Assembly: GCA_039815685.1 (NCBI GenBank)
Contig: JBCBYV010000027.1
Span: 1-64,000, forward strand
From: Thermohalobaculum sp039815685
GTDB taxonomy: Bacteria; Pseudomonadota; Alphaproteobacteria; Rhodobacterales; Rhodobacteraceae
Reading direction: 5' to 3'
Length of the DNA: 64,000 nt
The translations under genes and the position numbers were made by a program. This document shows, piece by piece, positions 18,005 to 26,076 of this stretch; within the stretch, counting starts at the first letter, position 1, and the number at the start of each line of letters is the position of its first letter. Below the pieces are notes generated by a model. The model made no database searches and was not told where the DNA came from. It was given only the letters and a program-made list of their open reading frames with translations.

Positions 18005-18045
18005 GACACAATGCGCCAAACTCAGAGGGCGCGGCGCATTGTGTC
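18005..18045. terminator. Perfect 13-bp inverted repeat after the peroxiredoxin gene
   Basis: GACACAATGCGCC (18005-18017), 15-base spacer, GGCGCATTGTGTC (18033-18045), ending 15 bases beyond the peroxiredoxin stop on the minus strand. There is no T-run. It may terminate the peroxiredoxin transcript or be part of the neighbouring palindrome cluster. Confidence 0.45.
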
Positions 18046-18060
18046 GGGTGTCGTCTCGGA

Positions 18061-18549
18061 TCAGAGGGCTTCGAGGAGCTTTGCGGCGCTGGTCACGTCC
18101 ATGTCCGAGGGCTTCTCCTCGGTGTTGAGTGCGGCCACCTTGCCGTCCTTCACCAGCATCGAGAAGCGCTGGGCGCGGATGCCGAGGCCGACGGCGCTGC
18201 CGTCGAAGCTGATGCCCGTGGCCTGGGCGAACTCCGCGGCCGGATCGCCCACGACGCGGATGCCGGCACCCGGAGCGCCCGCGGCATCGGCCCAGGCCTT
18301 GGCGACGAAGGGATCGTTGACGGTGACGCAGACGATGCTGTCCACGCCCTTGGCGCGGAGGGCATCGGCACCGGCGACAAAGCTCGGCATGTGCTTCATG
18401 TGGCAGGTGGGCGTGAAGGCGCCGGGCACGCCGAAGACGGCGACCGTCCCCTGCCCCAGCACCTCGGCCGAGGGCACGCCCTTGGGCCCGTCGGCGGTCA
18501 TCTCGAAGAAGGTCGTGGCGGGCAGGCTGTCACCGACGGCGATGGTCAT
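18061..18549 (-). CDS. Prx5-type peroxiredoxin
   Basis: A 162-residue peroxiredoxin. The peroxidatic cysteine is in FGVPGAFTPTCHMKHMPSF, the Prx5/Tsa PxxxTxxC motif. It also has GIRAQRFSMLVKDGKV near the C-terminus. These enzymes reduce hydrogen and organic peroxides using thioredoxin, glutaredoxin or glutathione. The start at 18549 has GAGAGGGA upstream; a longer frame would add an Arg-rich leader without homology. It is a single-gene unit; a long hairpin with a G-rich loop (18674-18748) lies upstream. Confidence 0.93.
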   Translation of the reverse strand: MTIAVGDSLPATTFFEMTADGPKGVPSAEVLGQGTVAVFGVPGAFTPTCHMKHMPSFVAGADALRAKGVDSIVCVTVNDPFVAKAWADAAGAPGAGIRVVGDPAAEFAQATGISFDGSAVGLGIRAQRFSMLVKDGKVAALNTEEKPSDMDVTSAAKLLEAL

Positions 18550-18673
18550 GGGGCGTCCCTCTCTCGGATCTGATGCGGGTGTGGGCCTCCGGACGGAGGG
18601 CCCGCGCCACGCATAGCGCCTGGGCGGCGCGGATGACAGGGGGATCGCGCATTGCCGGCTGGCTCCACGGCCA

Positions 18674-18748
18674 CACCGCCCACGCCATCGGGCCGCCACC
18701 GACGGGTGGGTGGGCGGGGGAGGTGGCGGCCCGATGGTGTGGGCGGCG
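18674..18748. repeat. 27-bp-arm hairpin with a G-quadruplex loop
   Basis: Arms 18674-18700 and 18722-18748 pair over 27 positions (25 Watson-Crick, one G-T, one A-C). The 21-base loop holds GGGTGGGTGGGCGGGGG (18704-18720), a perfect four-tract G-quadruplex motif with single-base loops on the plus strand. It lies between the SDR stop (18782) and the peroxiredoxin start (18549), both minus-strand genes, so it could end the rsmD-SDR transcript. In that RNA the loop would be C-rich. Confidence 0.85.
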
Positions 18749-18781
18749 GCGTGATGATCGTGGTGAGCGCCGGAGCGCGCG

Positions 18782-19549
18782 TCAGCGCATTCCCATGCGG
18801 ATCGCGCCGTCGAGGCGGACGACGGACCCGTTCATATACCCCGTCTCGATCATGAAGATCGCAAGGGCCGCGAACTCCGAAGGCTCGCCGAGGCGAACGG
18901 GGAAGGGAACCTGGGCTGCGAGGCTGTCCTGCACGTCCTGGGGCAAGCCCTTCAGCATCGGCGTGCCGAAGATGCCGGGGGCGATGGCGGAGACGCGGAT
19001 GCCGTCGCGCGAGAGATCGCGGGCGGCGGGGAGCGTGAGGGCCGCGACCCCGCCCTTCGACGCGGCATAGGCGGCCTGGCCCATCTGCCCCTCGAAGGCC
19101 GCGACCGAGGCCGTGTTGACGATGGCCCCCCGGCTGCCGTCGTCGTCGAGCGGGGGAAGCGCGCGCATGGCCTGCGCCGCATGGGCCATGACGCGCATGG
19201 TGCCGAAGAGGTTGATGGCGACGACCTTCTCGAAGAGCGCCATGTCGTGCGGGCCCTTCGAGCCTGCGGTCTTGGCAGCGGGCGCGATGCCGGCGCAGGA
19301 GATGGCGATGCGGGCGGGGCCGGCGGTTTCTGCCGCTTTGGCGAGGGCGGCGGTGACACTCGCCTCATCCGTCACATCGCAGTCGAGCGCCAGGGCGCCC
19401 GTGTCGGCGGCCACCGCCTCGGCCTTGTCGCGGGCCATGTCGAGGATCGCGACGGGTGCGCCCTTGGCGCGGAGTGCGCGGACGCAGGCCTCGCCGAGGC
19501 CGCTCGCCCCGCCGGTCACGAGGGCGGGCGTGTTCTCACCGATCTTCAT
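18782..19549 (-). CDS. Short-chain dehydrogenase, 3-hydroxyacyl-CoA dehydrogenase type II-like
   Basis: A 255-residue classical SDR. The NAD-binding TGGASGLG is at about residues 13-20, NNAG is replaced by SCAG, catalytic Ser is in VNTASVAAFEGQMGQ, and the YAASKGG motif supplies Tyr and Lys. The closest family by pattern is HSD10/type II 3-hydroxyacyl-CoA dehydrogenase (GTMRVMAHAAQAM, APGIFGTPML, PFPVRLGEPSEFA). It would oxidise 3-hydroxyacyl-CoA with NAD. The start overlaps the rsmD stop as ATGA (19546-19549), so the two are coupled. Confidence 0.9.
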   Translation of the reverse strand: MKIGENTPALVTGGASGLGEACVRALRAKGAPVAILDMARDKAEAVAADTGALALDCDVTDEASVTAALAKAAETAGPARIAISCAGIAPAAKTAGSKGPHDMALFEKVVAINLFGTMRVMAHAAQAMRALPPLDDDGSRGAIVNTASVAAFEGQMGQAAYAASKGGVAALTLPAARDLSRDGIRVSAIAPGIFGTPMLKGLPQDVQDSLAAQVPFPVRLGEPSEFAALAIFMIETGYMNGSVVRLDGAIRMGMR

Positions 19550-20163
19550 GGGGTCTCTCCTGCTCTCGTTTGTGCGGCGTCGTCGGGGGCGCGCAGGATG
19601 TGGATCAGCGTCTCGCCGTAGCGCCGGGCGTCGAGCGGCACGAGCCAGTCCGGCGAGGCGGAGGCGCCGGCGGCGGCCGCGCTCTCGATCACCACGAGGG
19701 CGCCCGGGGCGAGCCAGCCGCCGTCGCGCGCCGAGGCGAGGGCGGCGATCCCGGCGCCCGGGTCGTCATAGGGCGGGTCGGCGAAGACGAGGTCGTGGGG
19801 GCCGCCGCGGCAGGGGCCGAGGCGCCGGGCATCCCGCCGCCAGATCTTGGTGCAGCCCGCGAGCCCGAGGGCGTCGACGGATGTGCGGATGAGAGCGCGC
19901 GAGGGTGCGTGGTCATCCACGAAGACCACGTGGGTAGCCCCGCGCGAGAGCGCTTCGAGCCCCAGCGCGCCGGTGCCGGCGAAGAGGTCGAGGACGCGTG
20001 CGCCCTCGGGCAGCGGGGGCGTGGCATAGCCGCCATGGGCGAGGAGATTGAAGAGCGCCTCGCGCACCCGGTCCGCCGTGGGGCGGAGATGCGCGGCACC
20101 CCCGCCGGCCGGCCCGGGGGCTGCGAGCCGGTGGCCCCGGAAGCGTCCGCCGACGATGCGCAT
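19546..20163 (-). CDS. rsmD: 16S rRNA (guanine-966-N2) methyltransferase
   Basis: A 205-residue SAM-dependent methyltransferase. It begins MRIVGGRFRGHRL and has RPTADRVREALFNLL, the SAM-binding VLDLFAGTGALGLEALSRGA, and the catalytic VFADPPYDD (NPPY-type motif). RsmD methylates G966 of 16S rRNA during 30S assembly. Length and motif order are normal. It overlaps the downstream SDR gene by four bases and follows the desulfurase-like gene by 13 bases. Confidence 0.95.
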   Translation of the reverse strand: MRIVGGRFRGHRLAAPGPAGGGAAHLRPTADRVREALFNLLAHGGYATPPLPEGARVLDLFAGTGALGLEALSRGATHVVFVDDHAPSRALIRTSVDALGLAGCTKIWRRDARRLGPCRGGPHDLVFADPPYDDPGAGIAALASARDGGWLAPGALVVIESAAAAGASASPDWLVPLDARRYGETLIHILRAPDDAAQTRAGETP

Positions 20164-20176
20164 TGGGCCGCCCGGC

Positions 20177-21463
20177 TCAGAGCACGCGGTCGAGGGCTGC
20201 GATGACGCGGTCGATCTCGTCCTCGGTGGTGTAGTGGAGGAAGGAGAGGCGCAGGACCCCGTGGGCGGGATCGACGCCCATCGCCTCGATCACGCGCCCC
20301 GCATAGAAGTCGCCGCCGCCCGCACCAATACCCTCCCCTGCCAGTGCCTCGGCCAGATCCTCGCCGCGTCGAGCATGGGCGAGGGCGATGGTGGAGGCGC
20401 GGCGCTCGGGGTCGGCGGGGCCGAGGAGGCGGAGGTCCGGGCGCGTGGCGAGGTAGTCGAGGAGGCGGGCGGTCAGCCGCTTCTCCTGGCCCCGCATGAG
20501 GCCGGCGACCGCACGGGCGCGGGCGGCGGGGTCGTTCTCCCCGCTCCCGAAGTGATGGGCGTGGAGGGTGTCCACATAGTCCGCCACGCCCGCCATGGCG
20601 GCGATCTGGGCGTGGTCGGGGCCTGCCGGCACCAGCCGCTTCTCCGGCGAGCGATCGTTGAAATGGTGCCCCTGGTTCGGCAGGCGCGCGTTCACGTTCC
20701 GGCGCACGACCATGACGCCCTGATGGGGCCCGTAGGTCTTGTAGGCGGAGAAGAGGTAGATATCGGCCCCGAGCGCGGGAATGTCCGGCAGACCGTGGGG
20801 GGCCGCGGAGACACCGTCGACCACCGTGATTGCCCCAGCCTCGCGCGCGATGGCCGCGATTTCGGCGACCGGATTGATCTCGGCCACGATGTTCGAGGCG
20901 TGGGGGAAGGCCACGAGCCGCGTGCGGTCGGTCAGGAGCGCGCGGAGCGCCGCCGGATCGAGATGCCCCGTCTCAGGGTCGACCTGCCACTCCCTGACCG
21001 CGATGCCGCGGCGGGCAAGGCGGCGCCAGGCGCCCGTATTGGCCTCGTGGTCCTGGTTGGTGACGACGATCTCGTCGCCTTCCGCCAGCATCTCCCCGAA
21101 GGCCTGGGCGAGCACATAGGCGTTCTGGGTCGTAGAGGGGCCGATCAGCACCTCGTCCGGACCGGCGCCCATGAGGGCGGCGAGGCGGGCGCGGGCATCG
21201 TCCATCGCCTCGCCCGCCTCGGCCGAGGCGCGGAAGGGGCCATAGGGCTGGACCTTGGTGCGGGTATAGAACCGGGTCAGCCGCTCGACGGTCGCGCGGG
21301 CGGCGTAGGAGCCGCCGGCGTTCTCCATGAAGACCACATCGTCCCCGCCCGCATCGAAGGCCGGGAACTGCGCACGGACGAAATCGAGGTCCAGCGCCGG
21401 CGCGCCCGCCGCATCGCCCGCAGCCTCGCCATCCGGCCCGCCCCGATTGCCGTCCGGGCTCAT
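20177..21463 (-). CDS. Cysteine desulfurase-like class V aminotransferase
   Basis: A 428-residue PLP enzyme of aminotransferase class V, matching the 'cysteine desulfurase-like protein' subgroup. The PLP Lys is in YLFSAYKTYGPHQG, the phosphate-binding region in GPSTTQNAYVLAQAF, and the cofactor Asp in VVDGVSAAPHG. The first 25 residues are Gly/Ala-rich and probably disordered. Unlike IscS/SufS it has no clear C-terminal active-site cysteine loop, so sulfur transfer is doubtful. Its ATG overlaps the stop of the upstream acuI by four bases (ATGA). Confidence 0.87.
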   Translation of the reverse strand: MSPDGNRGGPDGEAAGDAAGAPALDLDFVRAQFPAFDAGGDDVVFMENAGGSYAARATVERLTRFYTRTKVQPYGPFRASAEAGEAMDDARARLAALMGAGPDEVLIGPSTTQNAYVLAQAFGEMLAEGDEIVVTNQDHEANTGAWRRLARRGIAVREWQVDPETGHLDPAALRALLTDRTRLVAFPHASNIVAEINPVAEIAAIAREAGAITVVDGVSAAPHGLPDIPALGADIYLFSAYKTYGPHQGVMVVRRNVNARLPNQGHHFNDRSPEKRLVPAGPDHAQIAAMAGVADYVDTLHAHHFGSGENDPAARARAVAGLMRGQEKRLTARLLDYLATRPDLRLLGPADPERRASTIALAHARRGEDLAEALAGEGIGAGGGDFYAGRVIEAMGVDPAHGVLRLSFLHYTTEDEIDRVIAALDRVL

Positions 21464-22464
21464 GCGCGCACGTCCACGACGACCCGGCCCTTGACCTGGC
21501 CCTTCAGGATGGCGGGCCCGAGTTCCGGGAGTTCACCCAGCGTCTTCCGCTCGATCATGCTCTCCAGAAGATCGCGCGGCAGGTCGCTTGCGAGCCGCGC
21601 CCAGGCCTCGAGGCGGTCGGCCTTCGGGCGCATCACGCTGTCGATGCCGAGGAGGTTCACGCCGCGCAGGATGAAGGGGATGACGGTGGTGGCAAGCTTC
21701 GGCCCGCCGGCAAGGCCCACGGCGGCGACAGAGCGGCCGTAACCCATCTGGGTCAGCACCTTGGCGAGCATGTTGCCCCCGACGCTGTCCACACACCCTG
21801 CCCAGGTCTCCCTCTCGAGCGGCTTGCCCGAGGGCTCGGCCAGATCCTCCCGCGGCACGATGGCGGCCGCACCGAGGCTTTTGAGATAGTCGCCCGTCTC
21901 GGGCCGGCCGGTCACGGCATGCACCTCGTGGCCGAGCTTGGCGAGGATCGCCGTCGCGACCGACCCGACCCCGCCCGCAGCGCCGGTGACCAGCACAGGG
22001 CCGTCGCCGGGCTTCAGCCCCTGCTTCTCGAGCGCGATGACGGCGAGCATGGCCGTGAAGCCCGCGGTGCCGACGGCCATGGCCGTGTCCGTCCCGAACC
22101 CGTCGGGCAGCGGCACGAGCCAGTCGGCCTTCACCCGCGCCTTTTCCGCATAGCCGCCCCACCAGACCTCGCCCACGCGCCAGCCGGTGAGCACGACCTT
22201 GTCGCCCGGCTTGAAGTCGGGGCTCTCCGAGGCCTCGACCTCGCCTGCGAAATCGATCCCCGGCACATGGGGGTAGTTGCGCACGAGCCCCCCGCCGCCG
22301 GTGAGGCAGAGGCCGTCCTTGTAGTTCAGCGTCGAGTGATGGACGGCGACGGTGACGTTGGCCCCGTCCTCGGCGCTGGGCAGCCGGTCCTCCCCGATCT
22401 CGTCGATGGAGGCGCTCACGCTGCCGTCGTCGGCCTTGTTCACGATGAGGGCGCGAAAGGTCAT
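21460..22464 (-). CDS. acuI: Acrylyl-CoA reductase (NADPH), AcuI/YhdH family
   Basis: A 334-residue medium-chain reductase without catalytic zinc. Diagnostic parts are HHSTLNYKDGLCLTGGGG, PGIDFAGEVEAS, VLTGWRVGEVWWGGYAEKARV and the NADPH-binding VTGAAGGVGSVA. AcuI reduces toxic acrylyl-CoA to propionyl-CoA in the methylmalonyl/DMSP and 3-hydroxypropionate routes of Rhodobacter relatives. It is followed by the desulfurase-like gene in a four-base overlap. No dddL or other DMSP genes adjoin. Confidence 0.92.
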   Translation of the reverse strand: MTFRALIVNKADDGSVSASIDEIGEDRLPSAEDGANVTVAVHHSTLNYKDGLCLTGGGGLVRNYPHVPGIDFAGEVEASESPDFKPGDKVVLTGWRVGEVWWGGYAEKARVKADWLVPLPDGFGTDTAMAVGTAGFTAMLAVIALEKQGLKPGDGPVLVTGAAGGVGSVATAILAKLGHEVHAVTGRPETGDYLKSLGAAAIVPREDLAEPSGKPLERETWAGCVDSVGGNMLAKVLTQMGYGRSVAAVGLAGGPKLATTVIPFILRGVNLLGIDSVMRPKADRLEAWARLASDLPRDLLESMIERKTLGELPELGPAILKGQVKGRVVVDVRA

Positions 22465-22629
22465 GGGGGTGCCTCCTCTCTGGCTGCCGCGCGCCGGGAC
22501 CGGCGGGGCCTTATGGCGTCGGGCTCATGGACGACTATCCGGGCCGACTTCCGCGCGACCCTTGCGAGGCCCAGCGCCGCTGTCAACGCCGCCTCTGCCA
22601 CTGCTCGGCGATGGCCGCCCATTCTCGAT

Positions 22630-22715
22630 GGGGGCGTTGGCTGGCGGGTGGGCGGACCAAGGCGCGGGGCATCGCCCCGCGACGCGGGAACGGGCGCCCG
22701 TCAGCCAGCCCCCCT
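22630..22715 (-). terminator. Branched long hairpin after the DsbA-like isomerase gene
   Basis: Outer arms 22630-22650 and 22695-22715 pair over 21 positions with a few G-T pairs and one C-C mismatch. Inside lies a perfect 8-bp hairpin, CGCGGGGC-ATC-GCCCCGCG (22663-22681). It starts at the stop codon of the isomerase and precedes acuI. It has no T-run. It may terminate or attenuate readthrough. Confidence 0.45.
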
Positions 22716-23311
22716 CAAGCAGCGCCCCGAACCTTGCCCGACAGGAAGAGGTCCAGCATGTCGAGCCGGTCCTGCCCCCAGAAGAGCTCGTCGCCGACAA
22801 CGAAGCTCGGGGCGCCGAAGACGCCCGCGGCAAGCGCTGCTTCGGCATTCGCGTCGAACATCTCCCGGTCGGCCTCGGTCACCGCATGCCCCTCGAGGCC
22901 GACCGCCTCGAGCCCTGCGGCAACCACACCCGGATCCGAGATATCGCGGTCCTCGACCCAGCAGGCGGCAAAGTAGTAGCGCGCGAGCGCGCCCGCATCC
23001 GCGCCGAGCCGGATCGCAGCACAGATGGCGAGCGACGACGCCTCGGGCGGGACCGGGAAATGGGCAGGCTCGAGCGTGATCGGCATCTCGAGCGCCTGGG
23101 ACCAGCGGCGGAGCTCCTGAAAGCGATAGGCCCGGCGCGCCGGCGCCCGCTTGGCGAGCGGCACCCCACCCGTCGTCGGGAACACCTTCCCGAGATCCAC
23201 CGGGCGATAGGCGAGCCGGGCGCCGTGCTTCTCGGCAATCCGTTCGATCCGGTCGCCGGTGAGATAGGCGTAGGGGCTGACGGTGGTGAAGTAGTAATCG
23301 ATCGTCGTCAT
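22715..23311 (-). CDS. 2-hydroxychromene-2-carboxylate isomerase family protein (DsbA-like fold)
   Basis: A 198-residue member of the DsbA/GST-kappa-like group. It starts IDYYFTTVSPYAYL, where the usual CxxC is replaced by SPYAYL, typical of HCCA isomerases. It also has RPVDLGKVF, FPVPPEASSLAIC and the C-terminal GVFGAPSFVVGDELFWGQDRL with the cis-Pro. In naphthalene degradation such enzymes isomerise HCCA with glutathione, but many chromosomal homologues have unknown substrates. No aromatic degradation genes are nearby, so the role here is open. Confidence 0.88.
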   Translation of the reverse strand: MTTIDYYFTTVSPYAYLTGDRIERIAEKHGARLAYRPVDLGKVFPTTGGVPLAKRAPARRAYRFQELRRWSQALEMPITLEPAHFPVPPEASSLAICAAIRLGADAGALARYYFAACWVEDRDISDPGVVAAGLEAVGLEGHAVTEADREMFDANAEAALAAGVFGAPSFVVGDELFWGQDRLDMLDLFLSGKVRGAA

Positions 23312-23541
23312 CGGCGTCTCCGGCGCGCTGGGCTTCGGCTCCCCTCATGCCCGCAGCCGCCACGGCGCGGCAATCCCTGGCCCGTGCCCCACCCCGCGCA
23401 GCGCATCCGCCGATCCACCGGAGCGAAAGCGGATTCCTGGCTTGGCAGCGCGCCTCGGCCTCGCTTATCAGGGCCCCGCGGGCAGGCGTCATTGACCGCA
23501 GCGTATGCCCCGCCCTGGGGCTCAACAGGCGGGGAGATCCC

Positions 23542-24531
23542 ATGAAACTCATCGCAGGCAATGCCAGCCGGCCGCTGGCCGAGGCCATCGCGCGTCGCGT
23601 CTCGGTCTATCGCGGCGGGCGCATCGCGCTGGCCGAAGCGCGGGTCGAGCGCTTCAACGATGCGGAGATCTTCGTCGAGATCTACGAGAACGTGCGAGGC
23701 GAGGACTGCTTCATCCTGCAATCGACCTCGAGCCCGGCGAACGACAACCTGATGGAGCTGATGATCATGACGGATGCGCTGCGCCGTGCCTCGGCGCGCC
23801 GCATCACCGCCGTGGTACCCTATTTCGGCTATGCCCGGCAGGATCGGAAGACCGCGGCAAGGACGCCGATCACCGCCAAGCTCGTCGCAAACCTCATGAC
23901 CACAGCAGGCATCGACCGGGTGCTGACGATGGATTTGCATGCGGGCCAGATCCAGGGCTTCTTCGATATCCCCACGGACAACCTCTATGCCGCCCCCGTC
24001 TTCGCGCTCGACATCAAGCATCATCTGAAGGGCGGCGAGGATCTCACGGTGGTCTCGCCCGATGTGGGCGGCGTGATCCGGGCCCGGGACCTTGCGCGCC
24101 GGCTCGGCTGCAATCTCGCGGTGGTGGACAAGCGGCGCGCCCGGGCGGGCGAGGTCGAGAGCATGACCGTGATCGGCGATGTGAAGGGCAAGCGCTGCGT
24201 GATCGTCGACGATATCTGCGACACGGCCGGCACGCTCTGCAAGGCGGCGGAGCTGCTGAAGGACGAGGGGGCGACGGAGGTGCATGCCTATATCACCCAC
24301 GGCGTGCTGTCCGGTCCGGCCGTCGAGCGGGTGACGAAGTCGGTGATGGAGCGGCTCGTGGTGACGGATACGATCGAGCCGCGGGAGCATGTGCGCGCAG
24401 CGCCGAATATCCGCGTCGTCTCGGTCGCCCCCCTCTTCGCGCAGGCCGTGCTGAACGTCTCGAACGGCACCTCGGTCTCCTCGCTCTTTCAGGAGGAGAC
24501 GCTCGCCCCGATCTACGAGGCGTTTTACTGA
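23542..24531 (+). CDS. prs: Ribose-phosphate pyrophosphokinase
   Basis: A 329-residue PRPP synthase. It has RFNDAEIFVEIYENVRGEDCF, PYFGYARQDRK, the metal/ribose-5-phosphate site MDLHAGQIQGFFDIP, and the PRPP-binding loop VIVDDICDTAGT. It transfers pyrophosphate from ATP to ribose 5-phosphate for nucleotide, histidine and tryptophan synthesis. The ATG at 23542 is preceded by GGGGAGATCC; the upstream in-frame extension is not homologous. It is a single gene between divergent and convergent neighbours. Confidence 0.96.
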   Translation: MKLIAGNASRPLAEAIARRVSVYRGGRIALAEARVERFNDAEIFVEIYENVRGEDCFILQSTSSPANDNLMELMIMTDALRRASARRITAVVPYFGYARQDRKTAARTPITAKLVANLMTTAGIDRVLTMDLHAGQIQGFFDIPTDNLYAAPVFALDIKHHLKGGEDLTVVSPDVGGVIRARDLARRLGCNLAVVDKRRARAGEVESMTVIGDVKGKRCVIVDDICDTAGTLCKAAELLKDEGATEVHAYITHGVLSGPAVERVTKSVMERLVVTDTIEPREHVRAAPNIRVVSVAPLFAQAVLNVSNGTSVSSLFQEETLAPIYEAFY

Positions 24532-24619
24532 CGGGCTGAGAGGGGTCGCGGTCACGCTCGCGAAGCGGGATCGGGTCGGGGAGTGCCGCCGGCGCGGGGA
24601 ACCGCTCCCGGGTCCGCCC

Positions 24620-25486
24620 TCACGACGCGCCGAACTGGCGGGCGAAGAAGTCGGTGAGGATGGGCCATTCGAACTGTTCGCGGATCTCGAGCACCCCGGG
24701 GGTGCTGGCGAGATAGAAAAGGCCGTGCATCACGACCACGAGCACGGCACCCATGCCGAGGCCAAGCATCGTCTCCCCGATCCGGCGGCCGAGGCGAGTG
24801 CGCGTGTGGAAGAGCACCGTGAGCGCCATGAGCGTGCCGACGGTAAGCGCAATGGGCGCGAGCAGGATCAGGCGCTGATATTCCGGCGCCGCGTAGCCGG
24901 CATGCGCGGCGAGCAGGAAGGCGAGGGGCAGAAAGAAGAGCGCGAAGAGCAGGATGCCTGCGAAACCGCCCGACCGCTCGAGCGCCCCCGCCGTTGCTTC
25001 GGTCAGACTGGGACTTGCGACGCGCAGGATGTCACGATCGCTCCTCGGCGTCGCCGTGGCGGGTTTCGGCGGCTCCGACGGAGGTGCGGGCCTCGCCTCG
25101 CGCTCCGGGGGGTGCTGCCGGGGGCGCTGAGGGGGTGGCCGGCGATCCGCGGGCTTTGGCTTCGGTTGGGGCTGGGGCTTCGGCGTAGGGCGAAGGATCG
25201 GTGCGAAGGTCTCCAGAACCGCCAGCACGTCCTGCTTGGCCAGCGTCGCGCCGTAGCTGTGCCGGATCTCGACGATGTGGCCATCCATGGGGGCTGCGAG
25301 CACGCGGCGCCGCTCGCGCGCGCTCACGACGATGGCGAAGGGGCGGCCGGCGGCGACCCGCTCACCCTCGCTGACGAGCAGGCGTTCGACGAAGACGGGA
25401 TAGTCGAACCCGTCCCCTGGCGATTTGAGGGCGATCTTGCGGGCGACCGCCGCGTCCTCGGGCATGTGGTCCAAAGCGTTCCCCAC
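24620..25486 (-). CDS. Barrel-sandwich (biotinyl/lipoyl-like) domain plus three-helix membrane protein
   Basis: A 288-residue protein with three parts. Residues about 18-96 resemble a biotinyl-lipoyl/HlyD barrel-sandwich domain (ALKSPGDGFDYPVFVERLLV, GERVAAGRPFAIV, APMDGHIVEI, GATLAKQDVLAVLE). The usual modified Lys (EAMKM) is absent. Residues 100-150 are a Pro/Lys/Arg-rich linker with KPQPQPKPKP. Residues about 172-262 form three transmembrane helices. I do not recognise this architecture as a named family. It converges on prs and is not in an obvious operon. A role in sensing or as an atypical membrane fusion protein is possible but unproven. Confidence 0.7.
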   Translation of the reverse strand: MGNALDHMPEDAAVARKIALKSPGDGFDYPVFVERLLVSEGERVAAGRPFAIVVSARERRRVLAAPMDGHIVEIRHSYGATLAKQDVLAVLETFAPILRPTPKPQPQPKPKPADRRPPPQRPRQHPPEREARPAPPSEPPKPATATPRSDRDILRVASPSLTEATAGALERSGGFAGILLFALFFLPLAFLLAAHAGYAAPEYQRLILLAPIALTVGTLMALTVLFHTRTRLGRRIGETMLGLGMGAVLVVVMHGLFYLASTPGVLEIREQFEWPILTDFFARQFGAS

Positions 25487-25730
25487 CTAGCGTTTGCCGC
25501 AGATATAGGGTCATCGGGGGGAGGTGTTGAGAGATTTGTCACGCAGCCGCCTGAGCCTGGGGACGGATCGGGCTGAGGGCTCAAGCCGGGGGCTTGCCGA
25601 CGCGGCGAAGATCGCGTATCCGGCGCGCTCCGGAGCGGGGCATGAGCCTCGGCTCCCCTATCGTTTTGCCGGGTATGGGCCGGCATGCGCCGCGACGGTC
25701 GCGGGGGCTTAGGAGCGAAGGACGCGAGCG

Positions 25731-25952
25731 ATGAAGGCCGAGATCCATCCCGAATACCACACCATCAAGGTGCAGATGACCGATGGGTCGAGCGTCGAGA
25801 TGCGGTCGACCTGGGGGAGTGAGGGCGACACGCTGACCCTCGACATCGACCCGAGCGCGCACCCCGCCTGGACCGGTGGATCGCAGCGCCTGATGGATAC
25901 GGGCGGGCGTGTGTCGAAGTTCAAGAAGAAGTTCGAGGGCTTCGGCTTCTGA
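25731..25952 (+). CDS. rpmE: 50S ribosomal protein bL31
   Basis: A 73-residue bL31: MKAEIHPEYHTIKVQMTDG, STWGSEGDTLTLDIDPSAHPAWTG and the C-terminal RVSKFKKKFEGFGF. It lacks the zinc-binding CxxC pairs, so it is the cysteine-free form. It sits at the central protuberance of the 50S subunit. A purine-rich AAGGACGCGAGCG precedes the ATG, and a strong terminator follows. Confidence 0.95.
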   Translation: MKAEIHPEYHTIKVQMTDGSSVEMRSTWGSEGDTLTLDIDPSAHPAWTGGSQRLMDTGGRVSKFKKKFEGFGF

Positions 25953-25984
25953 GCCCGCTGCAGGCGCGAAAGCGGCTGCTGACG

Positions 25985-26019
25985 AAAAAGACCGCCCGAG
26001 ACTGCCGGGCGGTCTTTTT
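25985..26019. terminator. Bidirectional intrinsic terminator
   Basis: AAAAAGACCGCCCG, loop AGACTGC, CGGGCGGTCTTTTT: a perfect 14-bp stem with A- and T-runs on either side. It lies between rpmE (plus) and the D,D-carboxypeptidase gene (minus), so it can serve both. Confidence 0.95.
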
Positions 26020-26076
26020 CGTTGCTGGTCGCTATTGATCGGGCCGGTGGGGAGGGGGCCGGAACAGGCGGGGGCG

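Larger units (their letters stand above)
17541..18060. other. 520-base convergent spacer with palindromic repeats, no gene seen
   Basis: This separates the FemAB-like gene (plus) from the peroxiredoxin gene (minus). It holds a run of REP-like palindromes (17759-17779, 17801-17821, 17902-17924) and a perfect 13-bp inverted repeat at 18005-18045 next to the peroxiredoxin stop. I found no convincing coding frame. Confidence 0.6.
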
